From contig JAEZAY010000158.1 of assembly GCA_023427575.1 (NCBI GenBank), positions 1 through 18,396 of the forward strand: a stretch of 18,396 nt of DNA, read 5' to 3'. The stretch comes from Bacteroidota bacterium (lineage in GTDB: Bacteria; Bacteroidota; Bacteroidia; Chitinophagales; Chitinophagaceae). A program made the position numbers and the translations under genes. Shown in pieces: positions 1 through 8,160 of this stretch. The notes beneath the pieces are model-generated. The model was given only the letters and a program-made list of their open reading frames with translations. It did no database searches and had not been told where the DNA came from. The stretch's first letter is position 1, and every line of letters starts with the position of its first letter.

Positions 1-111
1 TTTCAGATATATGGAAGTTAGCTCGGGTTTATCCGGTTTGATTCGGGATTGAGAATTGGCGGTAACAGTGAAAATGACAACAAAAACGATCCAGATCAGT
101 GCACGTTTCAT
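1..111 (-). CDS. Secreted protein, N-terminal fragment (runs off the window)
   Basis: Reading the minus strand from ATG at 111 gives 37 codons open to the window edge. The product begins MKRALIWIVFVVIFTVTANS, a short basic N-terminus followed by a hydrophobic run of about 15 residues and a plausible signal-peptidase I site near Ala-Asn-Ser/Gln. The protein is therefore probably exported to the periplasm or beyond. Only the first 16 or so residues of the mature part are visible, so no family can be named. It is transcribed divergently from the peptidase gene starting at 280. The 168-bp gap between the two starts would hold both promoters, but I see no convincing TAnnTTTG match in it. The call rests on a coherent signal peptide; a chance open stretch is possible because the fragment is so short. 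Confidence 0.55.
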   Translation of the reverse strand, partial: MKRALIWIVFVVIFTVTANSQSRIKPDKPELTSIYLK

Positions 112-279
112 CCCGAACCTTTTAATTAAAAATCGAAACTGGTTCCTGGCGGAATCAGATGCAGAAAATTTCATATCCGTTTCCCCTTTCTAAATAAAAA
201 CAAAGTTGCCTGTTTTTGGGGCCCTTTTTTAACAATGGGCTCATATTTTCTTAAACCACAAAAAACCAAACCGAAGAAT

Positions 280-1092
280 ATGATACGGATCTTGAGAAAC
301 CTGGGCATGATTGCCGCCTTAGCTCTGATTTTGAATGCCTGCAAAAAGGAACATGTGAATGATTTGCAAAACGAACCCGTGCCGGATGAAGTGATAAGCC
401 AGATCGCGAAACTGGGCTTTAGTACCATTAATGTACAAAGACATGAAGAAGGTTTTCTGGTGGAAGGAGATATTGTAATAGCACCCCGGGATCTGAACCG
501 GAACCTGCATGAAAACTTTTTACGGGTGGGCGAGGAAGAACATTACCGCACCACAAATCTGCTCAAGAATCTGCCGCGTACCATCCGGGTGGGATTTAAT
601 TCCGTGGAATTACCGAATGTGTATCGCCTTGGTCTGGATGCAGCCATTCAGCGATTCAATGACCTGAATCTGAAAGTAAAATTTATACGGGTTGGATATA
701 TGCCCGATATCATATTAAGTCGTGGAAGCGGAAACTACCTTGCCACTGCCGGGTTCCCGAGTCCTGAGGGAAAACCATATCCTTCTATTAAAATTAATCT
801 GGAAACCCTTGGCAGAGACACGAGCCGGGCCCAGATCCGCTTTCTGGGATCCATCATTGCTCATGAGTTGGGACATTGCATCGGGTTCCGACATACCGAT
901 TATAAAGACCGTTCCTTTAGCTGCAATGGAGCATATTCAAATGAAGGCGCAACCAGCGCAGGGGCGGTGCATATTCCCGGAACCCCCGCCGAAGGCGATA
1001 CGGATTCATGGATGCTTGCCTGCATAGCCCGGGGAGTAAACAGGCCTTTTACGGAGAATGATAAAATTGCGCTGGAGGCTTTGTATAAATAA
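280..1092 (+). CDS. Lipoprotein zinc metallopeptidase, M57-like (HEIGH family)
   Basis: The protein is 270 aa if started at ATG 280. That start puts a lipoprotein signal directly at the N-terminus: basic MIRILRN, a hydrophobic core, then lipobox LNAC with Cys21 as the lipidated residue. An in-frame ATG at 235 would add 15 polar residues ahead of the signal and is less likely. Residues 195-205 are HELGHCIGFRH, the HExxHxxGxxH zinc site of metzincin-type peptidases with catalytic Glu196. Met245 in a Ser-Trp-Met stretch is a candidate Met-turn. Overall layout and motif resemble peptidase family M57 (dual-action HEIGH peptidases), common among secreted proteins of Bacteroidota; that assignment is from memory of the family. 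It is expected to act as a membrane-anchored protease outside the cytoplasm; its substrate is unknown. It appears monocistronic, and no terminator is evident before fusA. Confidence 0.85.
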   Translation: MIRILRNLGMIAALALILNACKKEHVNDLQNEPVPDEVISQIAKLGFSTINVQRHEEGFLVEGDIVIAPRDLNRNLHENFLRVGEEEHYRTTNLLKNLPRTIRVGFNSVELPNVYRLGLDAAIQRFNDLNLKVKFIRVGYMPDIILSRGSGNYLATAGFPSPEGKPYPSIKINLETLGRDTSRAQIRFLGSIIAHELGHCIGFRHTDYKDRSFSCNGAYSNEGATSAGAVHIPGTPAEGDTDSWMLACIARGVNRPFTENDKIALEALYK

Positions 1093-1204
1093 GGATTCAG
1101 AATTAAATGTTTGAATATCAATTAGGTAAAAGTTCAACGAAAGGTAATTTTCTTTTTTAACGATTAAAGGAGTTACATTCTCACGCAGTTACTTGAGAAT
1201 TTCA

Positions 1205-1212
1205 TACTTTTG
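1205..1212 (+). promoter_or_regulatory. Bacteroidota -7 promoter element for fusA
   Basis: TACTTTTG matches the TAnnTTTG -7 consensus of the Bacteroidota primary sigma factor. It lies 58 nt before the fusA start, implying a leader of about 50 nt. No clear TTG is found at the expected -33 position (around 1182-1186), so the promoter is supported by one element only. Confidence 0.6.
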
Positions 1213-1270
1213 CGCACCCAAATTCGGGATGCGATATTTCCCATTCATTTAAAAAGAAAATAACCAAGTC

Positions 1271-3421
1271 ATGGCAGACTTAAGATTACAAAGAAATTTT
1301 GGTATTGCGGCGCACATTGATGCTGGTAAAACGACCACAACCGAGCGTATCCTGTATTATACAGGGGTATCGCACAAGCTAGGGGAAGTGCATGATGGTG
1401 CAGCCACTACCGACTGGATGGAACAGGAGAAGGAGAGAGGTATTACCATTACCTCCGCCGCTGTAACCTGTTTCTGGAATTTTCCCACCGTTCAGGGAAA
1501 GCCAACCGCCGATGCAAAAAAATACAAGTTTAATATCATCGATACTCCCGGACACGTGGACTTCACCGTTGAGGTTGAACGTTCAATGCGGGTTCTGGAT
1601 GGACTTATCGCTTTATTTTCTGCCGTAGACGGGGTTGAACCGCAGTCTGAAACCGTTTGGCGCCAGGCCAACCGCTATAAAGTACCGCGTTTAGGATTTG
1701 TAAACAAAATGGATCGTTCCGGTGCCGATTTTCTGAATGTGGTTAAACAGGTTCGGGAAATGCTGGGTGCCAAAGCAGTTCCTTTACAATTGCCAATCGG
1801 TGCTGAAGATAATTTTAAAGGTGTGGTTGACCTGATCACCCTGAAAGGGATTATCTGGGATAACGCAACCCAGGGATCCACTTACGACGAAGTGCCCATT
1901 CCCGAAGAAATGAAAGATGATGTAGAGTACTGGAGAGGTCAGCTGATTGAAGCCGTGGCAGAATACGATGATAAGCTGATGGAGAAATTCTTCGATGATC
2001 CGAATACGATCACGGAAGACGAAGTGCATGTTGCCATTCGGAAAGCTACCATCGATATGAGCATTGTTCCGATGCTTTGCGGTAGCTCATTCAAAAATAA
2101 AGGGGTTCAGAAAGCGCTGGATGCGGTGGTTCGCTACCTGCCCAGCCCAATGGATATTGAGGCGATCACAGGTACTGATCCTTCAACCGGCGAAGAAATC
2201 ATCCGTAAGCCCGATGCAAAAGAGCCATTTGCGGCACTGGCATTCAAAATCATGACCGATCCATTTGTGGGTCGCCTGGCTTTCTTCCGTGCTTACAGCG
2301 GTCATCTCGACGCGGGTTCTTATGTATTGAACGTAAGAAGCGGAAAAAAAAAGAGAATCAGCCGGATCATGCAGATGTTTGCGAACAAACAAAACCCGAT
2401 CGATTTTATTGAAGCGGGAGATATTGGAGCAGCGGTTGGTTTTAAAGAGATCAAAACGGGAGATACGCTTTGCGATGAAGATCATCCGATCGTACTTGAG
2501 AACATGTTTATCCCTGAACCGGTTATTGCAATTGCAATCGAACCAAAAGCTCAGGCTGACGTAGATAAAATGGGCAATGCCATCTCTAAACTGGTTGAAG
2601 AAGATCCAACCCTTCGCGTTAACACCGACGAAGAAACCGGGCAAACAATCCTGCGCGGAATGGGTGAACTTCACCTGGAGATCATTGTTGACCGGATGCG
2701 CCGTGAATTTAAGGTGGAAGTGAACCAGGGCGCGCCGATGGTTGCTTATAAAGAAGCTTTCCGCTCAACCGTTGAACATCGCGAGGTGTTGAAAAAACAA
2801 ACCGGTGGTCGGGGTAAATTTGCCGATATCGTGTTTGAATTCGGGCCTGCTGATGAAGAATGGCTGGCTGCAAATCCAAAAGATAACATGCAGTTTGTGA
2901 ATGATATCTTCGGAGGTTCAATTCCAAGAGAATTTATCCCGGCGATCCAGAAAGGATTCCAGACTTCAATGAATACAGGTGTACTGGCAAGCTATCCCGT
3001 TGAGAACATGAAAGTGCGGATCTTCGATGGTAGTTTCCACCAGGTTGACTCTGATGCCATGTCTTTTGAATTATGTGCCAAACAAGGGTTCAGAGAAGCT
3101 GCCAGAAAAGCGAAGCCGGTATTGCTGGAGCCTATCATGAAAGTGGAAGTAATTACTCCGGATCAGTACATGGGTGATGTTACCGGTGACCTTAACCGTC
3201 GTCGGGGAATGCTGGAAGGAATGGATACAAGGGCAGGAGCGCAGGTAATCAAAGCCAAGGTTCCATTAAGCGAAATGTTTGGATACGTAACGCAACTGCG
3301 TTCATTGTCTTCCGGCCGCGCCACATCTACCATGGAATTTTCGCATTATGCGCCCGCACCAACCAACGTTGCGGAAGAAGTGATCGCGAAAGTGAAAGGA
3401 AAGATGAAAGTTGATCAGTAA
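1271..3421 (+). CDS. fusA: Translation elongation factor G
   Basis: The 716-aa product is a full-length EF-G, the GTPase that drives tRNA-mRNA translocation on the ribosome. GTPase motifs are intact: AHIDAGKT at 14-21 (P-loop), RGITI at 56-60 (switch I), DTPGH at 91-95 (G3) and NKMD at 145-148 (G4). Domains II to V follow in normal order, with the C-terminal [20 protein letters not shown] segment typical of bacterial EF-G. The start at 1271 gives the usual short N-terminus before the P-loop. The gene has its own -7 element and terminator, so it looks like a single-gene unit. rpsL and rpsG, its usual upstream partners in the str operon, are absent, and no tuf follows. Because some bacteria carry two EF-G genes, a paralogue cannot be excluded, but adjacency to rpsJ favours the housekeeping copy. 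Confidence 0.97.
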   Translation: MADLRLQRNFGIAAHIDAGKTTTTERILYYTGVSHKLGEVHDGAATTDWMEQEKERGITITSAAVTCFWNFPTVQGKPTADAKKYKFNIIDTPGHVDFTVEVERSMRVLDGLIALFSAVDGVEPQSETVWRQANRYKVPRLGFVNKMDRSGADFLNVVKQVREMLGAKAVPLQLPIGAEDNFKGVVDLITLKGIIWDNATQGSTYDEVPIPEEMKDDVEYWRGQLIEAVAEYDDKLMEKFFDDPNTITEDEVHVAIRKATIDMSIVPMLCGSSFKNKGVQKALDAVVRYLPSPMDIEAITGTDPSTGEEIIRKPDAKEPFAALAFKIMTDPFVGRLAFFRAYSGHLDAGSYVLNVRSGKKKRISRIMQMFANKQNPIDFIEAGDIGAAVGFKEIKTGDTLCDEDHPIVLENMFIPEPVIAIAIEPKAQADVDKMGNAISKLVEEDPTLRVNTDEETGQTILRGMGELHLEIIVDRMRREFKVEVNQGAPMVAYKEAFRSTVEHREVLKKQTGGRGKFADIVFEFGPADEEWLAANPKDNMQFVNDIFGGSIPREFIPAIQKGFQTSMNTGVLASYPVENMKVRIFDGSFHQVDSDAMSFELCAKQGFREAARKAKPVLLEPIMKVEVITPDQYMGDVTGDLNRRRGMLEGMDTRAGAQVIKAKVPLSEMFGYVTQLRSLSSGRATSTMEFSHYAPAPTNVAEEVIAKVKGKMKVDQ

Positions 3422-3440
3422 GAGTCACGCATATTTATTT

Positions 3441-3472
3441 AAAGGCCCCAATCCAGTGTTGGGGCCTTTTTT
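3441..3472 (+). terminator. Intrinsic terminator of fusA
   Basis: A perfect 11-bp stem (AAAGGCCCCAA at 3441-3451 with TTGGGGCCTTT at 3459-3469) encloses a 7-nt loop and runs into a T tract ending at 3472. It begins 20 nt after the fusA stop. The A-rich and T-rich flanks would also let it work in the reverse direction. It separates fusA from the rpsJ unit. Confidence 0.93.
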
Positions 3473-3629
3473 GTGCTCCATCAGGCATGGAAATGGCTTG
3501 CTGCACATCGGTGCATGACTCTGAAATCCCTGAAGAACTACAAGTTATAAATCAATTGCCTGGACCTTTCGATCAGTGTTGTGAAAGGGGTAACATTTGC
3601 GTCAATGATGCCGGGTAATAATTTGTCAT

Positions 3630-3688
3630 TCACCCGAAACCTTTATCTATAGTGAACTAGGAGCAGTCATTATAAATGACCCCTTCCA
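3630..3688 (+). repeat. Dispersed intergenic repeat, copy A
   Basis: This 59-bp stretch matches the reverse complement of 16618-16675 at 54 of 59 aligned positions (four substitutions and a one-base gap). It starts TCACCCG and ends CCCTTCCA. Its core is the inverted repeat GTCATT-ATA-AATGAC (3666-3680). Neither copy overlaps a gene. The conservation across 13 kb, in non-coding DNA, points to a repeat family rather than chance. Confidence 0.85.
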
Positions 3689-3712
3689 CTTTTTTTTTAG
3701 AAAAAAAGTGGA
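3685..3712. repeat. 12-bp hairpin with poly-T/poly-A arms
   Basis: TCCACTTTTTTT (3685-3696) pairs perfectly with AAAAAAAGTGGA (3701-3712) around the loop TTAG. It overlaps the end of repeat copy A. Its stem is mostly A:T and no T tract follows, so a terminator role is not well supported. It could be the hairpin end of a small mobile element. Confidence 0.6.
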
Positions 3713-3934
3713 GCAAAAAATCGGGCTGCGGAATAAATCCTAAAAATTGAAACTTCCGGCTAATTAAAAACAAGTCACAGCGAATCAATATAGCCCAGCC
3801 GTGGTAGGACTTACGGGCTACGGAACATTTCCGGGGTCTGGTAACAACTGTTTTTATTTTACGCCGTCCGTTTTAATTTTCTTAACGGATTTCTTCCGAG
3901 GCCCAGGGGAATACATTTTACCCGGATACCACTG

Positions 3935-3998
3935 ATTATCACATTATCAAATTATCAAATTATCACATTTCCACATTGGCACATTGGCACATTATCAC
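3935..3998 (+). repeat. Tandem octamer array, 8 units of 8 bp
   Basis: The 64 bp divide exactly into eight units: ATTATCAC, ATTATCAA twice, ATTATCAC, ATTTCCAC, ATTGGCAC twice, ATTATCAC. The frame is ATTNNCAM with variation in the two middle bases. The units are one or two changes from the TTTTCAAA octamers found in the leaders of downstream ribosomal genes (rotated by one base: ATTTTCAA). It lies about 240 nt upstream of rpsJ. Confidence 0.85.
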
Positions 3999-4036
3999 AG
4001 CCCTCCGTTTCAATTTTCCTGGCAAATTGCTTGCAG

Positions 4037-4054
4037 GGGTCATTCAATTGACCC
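4037..4054. repeat. Palindrome GGGTCA-N6-TGACCC
   Basis: Arms GGGTCA (4037-4042) and TGACCC (4049-4054) are perfect and enclose TTCAAT. The GGTCATT half resembles the core of the 59-bp repeat (copies at 3630 and 16618), so this may be another member of the same family or a boundary of the repeat region. Confidence 0.5.
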
Positions 4055-4176
4055 TGACGGCAGTGGTTTTAATTCCGGAAACAGCACCCTTTTTAGAATA
4101 ATCGGCTATTGAAGGAGGAAGCAAAGTGATCGCCTAAAAGTTTTTCCGATAAATTAATAAAAAAGCTTCAAATCTT

Positions 4177-4207
4177 TTGTCAAATACCAAAACTACCACT
4201 ACCTTTG
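4177..4207 (+). promoter_or_regulatory. Main promoter of the rpsJ-secY unit
   Basis: TTG at 4177-4179 (within TTTTG) and TACCTTTG at 4200-4207 are separated by 20 nt. This matches the Bacteroidota consensus TTG-N(about 19-20)-TAnnTTTG. Transcription should start near 4213-4215, giving rpsJ a leader of about 25 nt. This also excludes the earlier in-frame start at 4205, which lies inside the -7 element. Confidence 0.9.
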
Positions 4208-4237
4208 CATCCCCATTCGAAAAATGGGATTGGACCT

Positions 4238-4543
4238 ATGTCGCAAAGAATCAGAATAAAACTACAGTCGTACGACCACAATCTGGTCGATAAATCAGCG
4301 GAAAAGATCGTTAAAACCGTTCGTGGTACAGGTGCTGTTGTAACAGGGCCTATTCCTTTACCAACGCGGAAAAAGATCTTTACAGTGCTGCGTTCGCCGC
4401 ACGTTAACAAGAAAAGCCGCGAGCAATTTCAATTGGCAACCCACAAGCGTTTGCTGGACATCTACACGTCTTCTTCAAGAACGGTGGATGCGCTGAGCAA
4501 GCTGGATCTTCCAAGTGGGGTTGACGTTGAGATCAAAGCCTGA
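4238..4543 (+). CDS. rpsJ: 30S ribosomal protein uS10 (S10)
   Basis: The 101-aa product has the uS10 hallmarks [14 protein letters not shown] at the N-terminus, [10 protein letters not shown] near residue 40 and [12 protein letters not shown] around 55-65. uS10 sits in the head of the small subunit. As NusE it also joins NusB and NusG in transcription antitermination, known from E. coli. The start at 4238 is chosen because it gives the canonical N-terminus. An in-frame start at 4205 adds 11 residues but falls inside the promoter. It is the first gene of the unit. The next gene, rplC, is 286 nt away, much further than usual, and the gap appears to hold structured RNA. Confidence 0.98.
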   Translation: MSQRIRIKLQSYDHNLVDKSAEKIVKTVRGTGAVVTGPIPLPTRKKIFTVLRSPHVNKKSREQFQLATHKRLLDIYTSSSRTVDALSKLDLPSGVDVEIKA

Positions 4544-4621
4544 TGAAGCCGGCCCGCCGGTTCAATCAGCAAACAGTTCTTAAAATGATCCATCTCCCAA
4601 AATCGTAACGAAGAAAGGAGC

Positions 4622-4806
4622 GCTGGAATATAGTAAACCCCCGGATTAATAACCGGGAAAACATATGAACTAGCCGTTCGGGGTTAGTTTACTGTCGGTA
4701 CTTCTGTCATCTTTTGCCCTTTCGGGAAGGATGAAACAAAAGAAAAGGTCGGCAGCAAACGGGGATTGAAGTCCTGATGCCAGTCATCATTACTGTCTCT
4801 TCAACC
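4622..4806 (+). promoter_or_regulatory. Potentially structured RNA leader upstream of rplC
   Basis: Three adjacent sets of complementary segments fill this part of the rpsJ-rplC spacer. First, CCCGG/CCGGG (4640-4644, 4653-4657), plus AGTAAAC (4632-4638) with GTTTACT (4687-4693), which competes with AACTAGCC (4668-4675) pairing to the TTAGTT at 4684-4689. Second, CTGTCGG (4692-4698) with TCGGCAG (4749-4755, two G:U pairs), enclosing CATC/GATG (4708-4711, 4730-4733) and CCC/GGG around TTTC. Third, TTGAAG (4766-4771) with CTTCAA (4799-4804), enclosing GATG/CATC. The last ends 23 nt before rplC. By analogy with E. coli, where uL4 controls its operon through a leader RNA, this could be an autoregulatory site. 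The function is inference and no folding was computed. Confidence 0.5.
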
Positions 4807-4829
4807 ATCGAAGGCACAAACCAAAAAAG

Positions 4830-5447
4830 ATGAAAGGAATTATTGGTAAAAAGATTGGGATGACCAGCATCTTCAGTCCGGATGGAAAGCAGGTTCCCTG
4901 CACCATCATTGAGGCCGGTCCCTGCGTGATTACCCAGGTTAAGACACTGGAAACCGATGGCTACAATGCCACACAGATTGCCTTCGGCGACAAAAAAGAA
5001 AAACACTCCACCATTGCTGCCAGAAATCACTTCGCTAAAGCAAACACGGCAGCTAAGAAGTTTGTAAAAGAATTCCGCGATTATACTGTAGAAAAAGAAA
5101 TTGGAGAATCCGTTACTGTAGACATTTTCACTGAAGGTGAAAAAGTGGATGTAGTGGGTACTACCAAAGGAAAAGGGTTCCAGGGTGTTGTAAAACGTCA
5201 TGGATTCCATGGGGTAGGTGAACAATCTCACGGTCAGCACGATCGTCAGCGTTCACCCGGTTCTATTGGTAACTCTTCCGATGCTTCCCGGGTATTTAAG
5301 GGAATGCGTATGGCCGGCCGGATGGGTGGCGAAAGAGTGAAAGTGAAGAGCCTGAAAATCGTTAAGATTTTCCCTGACAAAAATTATATCCTGGTAACCG
5401 GATCTGTTCCAGGTCATAACGGTTCTATCGTTCTAATCCAGAAGTAA
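4830..5447 (+). CDS. rplC: 50S ribosomal protein uL3 (L3)
   Basis: The 205-aa product begins [15 protein letters not shown] and contains [13 protein letters not shown] and [15 protein letters not shown], the conserved internal loop region that reaches toward the peptidyl transferase centre. uL3 binds near the 3' end of 23S rRNA and initiates large-subunit assembly. In E. coli a glutamine in the GSIGQNQ stretch is methylated by PrmB; here the stretch reads GSIGNSS (around residue 148), so that site appears absent. Length is normal. The start at 4830 is preceded by an A-rich stretch without a Shine-Dalgarno sequence. rplD follows after 21 nt. Confidence 0.98.
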   Translation: MKGIIGKKIGMTSIFSPDGKQVPCTIIEAGPCVITQVKTLETDGYNATQIAFGDKKEKHSTIAARNHFAKANTAAKKFVKEFRDYTVEKEIGESVTVDIFTEGEKVDVVGTTKGKGFQGVVKRHGFHGVGEQSHGQHDRQRSPGSIGNSSDASRVFKGMRMAGRMGGERVKVKSLKIVKIFPDKNYILVTGSVPGHNGSIVLIQK

Positions 5448-5468
5448 CAACATATTAATCTGAACAAG

Positions 5469-6110
5469 ATGCAAGTAGATATTTTAAGTATAAAAGGTGA
5501 AAAGACAGGACGCTCTGTTGAGTTACCCGATGAGATTTTTGGTATCGAACCGAATGACCATGTTATTTACCTTGCTGTAAAGCAATTTCTTGCCGCTCAG
5601 CGCCAGGGTACACATAAGGTGAAAACCCGGATGGAAGTAAAAGGATCGAGCAAGAAGCTTCACCGCCAGAAAGGTACCGGCGGATCCCGGAAGGGAAATC
5701 TGCGTAACCCCCTGTTCAAAGGTGGTGGTACTATTTTCGGACCCAAACCGCACAGCTACGATTTCAAGCTGAATTATAAAGTAAAAGGACTGGCTAAATG
5801 TTCGGCCCTTTCTTATAAGGTGAAAGAAAACAGCCTGATGGTTCTTGAAGATGTAAATCTGGAAACTCCGAAAACCAAAGAATTTGCGGCTATTTTGAAA
5901 AATCTGAATGCAGACCGGAAAAAAGTTCTGATCCTGACTTCAGAAAACAACGAAAAGCTGCAGTTATCATTCAGAAATCTGCCCAACGTGCTGGGTTATC
6001 AGTTCAACGACATGAATACCTACGATATCGTGAACTCGCATTTTGTGGTACTCACAGAAAGTGCAGCCAAGGCAATTGCTGAAGATGTGAAGGAAATTAG
6101 CGCTAATTAA
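5469..6110 (+). CDS. rplD: 50S ribosomal protein uL4 (L4)
   Basis: The 213-aa product is uL4, which binds 23S rRNA domain I and sends an extended loop into the peptide exit tunnel. The loop is recognisable at about residues 45-95: [20 protein letters not shown] followed by a Gly/Arg-rich stretch and IFGPKPHSY. The C-terminal globular part ends [17 protein letters not shown]. In E. coli uL4 is also the autorepressor of the S10 operon; whether it acts here on the leader before rplC is only a suggestion. It lies 21 nt from both neighbours, rplC and rplW. Confidence 0.98.
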   Translation: MQVDILSIKGEKTGRSVELPDEIFGIEPNDHVIYLAVKQFLAAQRQGTHKVKTRMEVKGSSKKLHRQKGTGGSRKGNLRNPLFKGGGTIFGPKPHSYDFKLNYKVKGLAKCSALSYKVKENSLMVLEDVNLETPKTKEFAAILKNLNADRKKVLILTSENNEKLQLSFRNLPNVLGYQFNDMNTYDIVNSHFVVLTESAAKAIAEDVKEISAN

Positions 6111-6131
6111 TCATTGATAAATTGTTAAGAG

Positions 6132-6431
6132 ATGAAGCTCTCTGAAGTATTAATAAAACCGATCGTTTCTGAAAAAAGCAATAAGCTGACCGACGAGCGC
6201 CGTACCTATGCGTTTCGCGTTGGAAGGAAAGCAAACAAGCTGGAAATCAAAAAGGCCATTGAAAATTTTTATGGCGTATCGGTTACAGATGTGAATACAG
6301 TAGTTGTTCCCGGTAAAACCAAAACCAAGTTTACCAAAGCAGGTTTTATCTCTGGTCGTAAGCCTGCCTATAAGAAGGCTTATGTAACCGTGGCGGATGG
6401 TGAAACCATCGATCTGTACGCGAACATCTGA
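6132..6431 (+). CDS. rplW: 50S ribosomal protein uL23 (L23)
   Basis: The 99-aa product starts MKLSEVLIKPIVSEKSNKL, the characteristic uL23 opening, and has the KKAIENFYGVSVTDVNTV segment of the RNA-binding fold. uL23 lies at the exit of the peptide tunnel, where it docks trigger factor and the signal recognition particle in known bacteria. Length is normal. It is placed between rplD (21 nt) and rplB (72 nt) in standard S10 order. Confidence 0.98.
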   Translation: MKLSEVLIKPIVSEKSNKLTDERRTYAFRVGRKANKLEIKKAIENFYGVSVTDVNTVVVPGKTKTKFTKAGFISGRKPAYKKAYVTVADGETIDLYANI

Positions 6432-6503
6432 TAAAAGACACGAATGGCGGGTCAAACGCCGCAAAGTATTGACAACATTAAATCATCGAATTAAGAATAG
6501 AAT

Positions 6504-7343
6504 ATGGCACTGAGAAAGTTTAAACCGATGACCGCGGGAACACGTTGGAGAATCGGGAACGCCTATGCGGAAATCACTTCCGATACACCGGAGAAATCAC
6601 TTCTGGAACCGCTTTCAAACACCGGTGGACGTAATGTTCAGGGTAGAAGAGCCATGCGTTACAGAGGCGGTGGAAATAAGAAGATGTACCGTGTGATTGA
6701 TTTCAGAAGAAATAAAAAAGAGATCCCTGCAGTTGTAGCATCGATTGAATACGATCCGAACCGTACCGCATTCATCGCGTTGTTGAATTATGCGGATGGT
6801 GAAAAAAGATATATCCTGGCGCCCCAGGGTTTACAGGTAGGTTCTACCATTGTTTCCGGTGATTCGGTTGCACCCGAGGTGGGCAACGCACTGATGATGC
6901 GTTTTATGCCTCTTGGTACGAACGTACACAATATTGAAATGCAGCCCGGGCAGGGTGGAAAGCTTGTTCGCAGTGCAGGAACTTCCGCGCAGCTTACGAA
7001 TAAGGAAGAGCGTTATGCGGTATTAAAAATGCCTTCCGGTGAGCTGAGAAAAGTGTTGATCAACTGTTATGCTACCGTAGGTGTTGTAAGCAATAGCGAT
7101 CATAGCCTCGAAACCATGGGTAAGGCGGGTAGAAACAGATGGAAAGGCATCCGCCCCCGTACCAGAGGGGTTGCGATGAACCCGGTAGATCACCCGATGG
7201 GTGGTGGTGAAGGTAAATCTTCAGGAGGTCACCCACGTTCCAGAACCGGTAAATACGCGAAAGGGCTTAAAACCCGTCAGCGTGGTAAAGGAAGTGACAA
7301 GCTGATTATTCAGACAAGAAAAGGAAAAAAGATATCTCAATAA
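6504..7343 (+). CDS. rplB: 50S ribosomal protein uL2 (L2)
   Basis: The 279-aa product is uL2, one of the largest and most conserved large-subunit proteins, needed for subunit association and peptidyl transferase activity. It has [16 protein letters not shown] at the N-terminus, [18 protein letters not shown] in the middle and [18 protein letters not shown] near residues 226-243. His230 corresponds to the conserved E. coli His229. The basic C-terminal tail ([17 protein letters not shown]) is intact. The 92-nt gap to rpsS contains two TTTTCAAA octamers close to the rpsS start. Confidence 0.98.
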   Translation: MALRKFKPMTAGTRWRIGNAYAEITSDTPEKSLLEPLSNTGGRNVQGRRAMRYRGGGNKKMYRVIDFRRNKKEIPAVVASIEYDPNRTAFIALLNYADGEKRYILAPQGLQVGSTIVSGDSVAPEVGNALMMRFMPLGTNVHNIEMQPGQGGKLVRSAGTSAQLTNKEERYAVLKMPSGELRKVLINCYATVGVVSNSDHSLETMGKAGRNRWKGIRPRTRGVAMNPVDHPMGGGEGKSSGGHPRSRTGKYAKGLKTRQRGKGSDKLIIQTRKGKKISQ

Positions 7344-7406
7344 TTTGAAGATACGGCAGCCTGAAATGGTGAATGAAGTTTCGGATTGCCTGCTTTCAAA
7401 CGTACA

Positions 7407-7430
7407 TTTTCAAATTTTCAAATTAACTCA
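7407..7430 (+). repeat. Octamer module upstream of rpsS
   Basis: Two perfect tandem units of TTTTCAAA (7407-7414, 7415-7422) are followed by TTAACTCA (7423-7430), ending five bases before the rpsS start. It is one of several such modules in this unit. Confidence 0.75.
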
Positions 7431-7435
7431 TTACT

Positions 7436-7708
7436 ATGGGTCGTTCAATTAAAAAGGGTCCTTACGTAGCAGCCGCATTAGAAGCTAAAGTACTGGGGAT
7501 AAACGAGGGTAAATTAAAGAAAGGGGTTATCAAAACCTGGAGCCGTCGTTCAACCATTACGCCTGATTTTGTAGGCCATACGTTTGCGGTGCATAATGGC
7601 AACAAATTTATTCCGGTGTATGTTACCGAATTTATGGTAGGTCATAAGCTGGGCGAGTTTGCTCCAACACGCAACTTCAAAGGTCACTCTAGTAAAAAAG
7701 TAGCATAA
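7436..7708 (+). CDS. rpsS: 30S ribosomal protein uS19 (S19)
   Basis: The 90-aa product has [19 protein letters not shown] at the start, the family signature around [20 protein letters not shown], and [18 protein letters not shown] near the end. uS19 is in the head of the small subunit, where it partners uS13 close to the A-site tRNA. Length is normal. The start at 7436 sits directly after the octamer module and has no Shine-Dalgarno sequence. rplV follows after 72 nt. Confidence 0.98.
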   Translation: MGRSIKKGPYVAAALEAKVLGINEGKLKKGVIKTWSRRSTITPDFVGHTFAVHNGNKFIPVYVTEFMVGHKLGEFAPTRNFKGHSSKKVA

Positions 7709-7780
7709 ACGGGAACCGTTGAAACGTTCGGGCATGAAGCAGATGGCTTTGTCCTGAACCGGAACCTAAAAAAATAAACA

Positions 7781-8131
7781 ATGGAAGCAGTAGCGAAACT
7801 TAAAAATTATCCGACATCGCCCCGCAGAATGCGTTTGCTGGCTGATGAGATCCGTGGAATGGATGTAGAAAAAGCTTTGGCTTTGCTGGAGCACCATCCT
7901 CAGCATTCTGCCACGCCGCTTTTTAAATTGTTAAGAAGTGCCATCAGCAACTGGGAGCAGAAAAATGAAGGAAAAAGTGCTGCAGATTCGAACCTTGTGG
8001 TAAAGACAATTTTCGTTGATGGCGCCCGTACATTAAAAAGATTGTTACCGGCCCCTCAGGGAAGGGCATACCGCCTGCGCAAAAGAAGTAATCACGTTAC
8101 AATTTTTGTAGACGCCAAAGCCGAAAATTAA
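7781..8131 (+). CDS. rplV: 50S ribosomal protein uL22 (L22)
   Basis: The 116-aa product is uL22, a core 23S rRNA-binding protein whose long beta-hairpin lines the narrow part of the exit tunnel. The hairpin and its flank are seen as [20 protein letters not shown] followed by [11 protein letters not shown] near the C-terminus. The N-terminus [20 protein letters not shown] matches the family's S/P-R-K/R-R motif. Length is normal. The A-rich run just before the start (7768-7780) is typical of this phylum. rpsC follows after 29 nt. Confidence 0.97.
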   Translation: MEAVAKLKNYPTSPRRMRLLADEIRGMDVEKALALLEHHPQHSATPLFKLLRSAISNWEQKNEGKSAADSNLVVKTIFVDGARTLKRLLPAPQGRAYRLRKRSNHVTIFVDAKAEN

Positions 8132-8160
8132 CAAATACTCAAATTTTCAAATCATTATAA

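Larger units (their letters stand above)
3473..4199. other. Gene-free, repeat-rich spacer between fusA and rpsJ
   Basis: No open frame of convincing length or composition is present on either strand. The stretch holds a 59-bp element with a second copy at 16618-16675, a 12-bp hairpin, an inverted repeat TAGCCC/GGGCTA (3791-3796 and 3825-3830), an inverted repeat TCCGTT/AACGGA (3867-3872 and 3884-3889), a tandem octamer array (3935-3998) and a palindrome (4037-4054). Composition is uneven, with A/T homopolymers. It looks like an accumulation of intergenic repeat elements. No transposase is present. Confidence 0.75.

Noticed and set aside
235..279. Earlier ATG for the lipoprotein peptidase
   Set aside because: It would place 15 polar and basic residues ahead of the lipoprotein signal; ATG 280 places the signal at the N-terminus with Cys at position 21.
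2183..2674. 163-codon minus-strand frame inside fusA
   Set aside because: It is fully antisense to the conserved EF-G coding sequence, with composition expected of a shadow frame.
3935..3998. CRISPR array
   Set aside because: Units are eight bases and contiguous, with no spacers; this is a simple tandem repeat, and no cas genes are present.
4205..4237. Earlier in-frame start for rpsJ adding 11 residues
   Set aside because: It lies within the -7 promoter element at 4200-4207, upstream of the expected transcription start, and the 4238 start gives the canonical uS10 N-terminus.
4622..4700. tRNA-like gene in the rpsJ-rplC spacer (GTTCG loop)
   Set aside because: There is no acceptor stem, no anticodon arm of proper size and no T-arm of the GGTTCGAATCC form.
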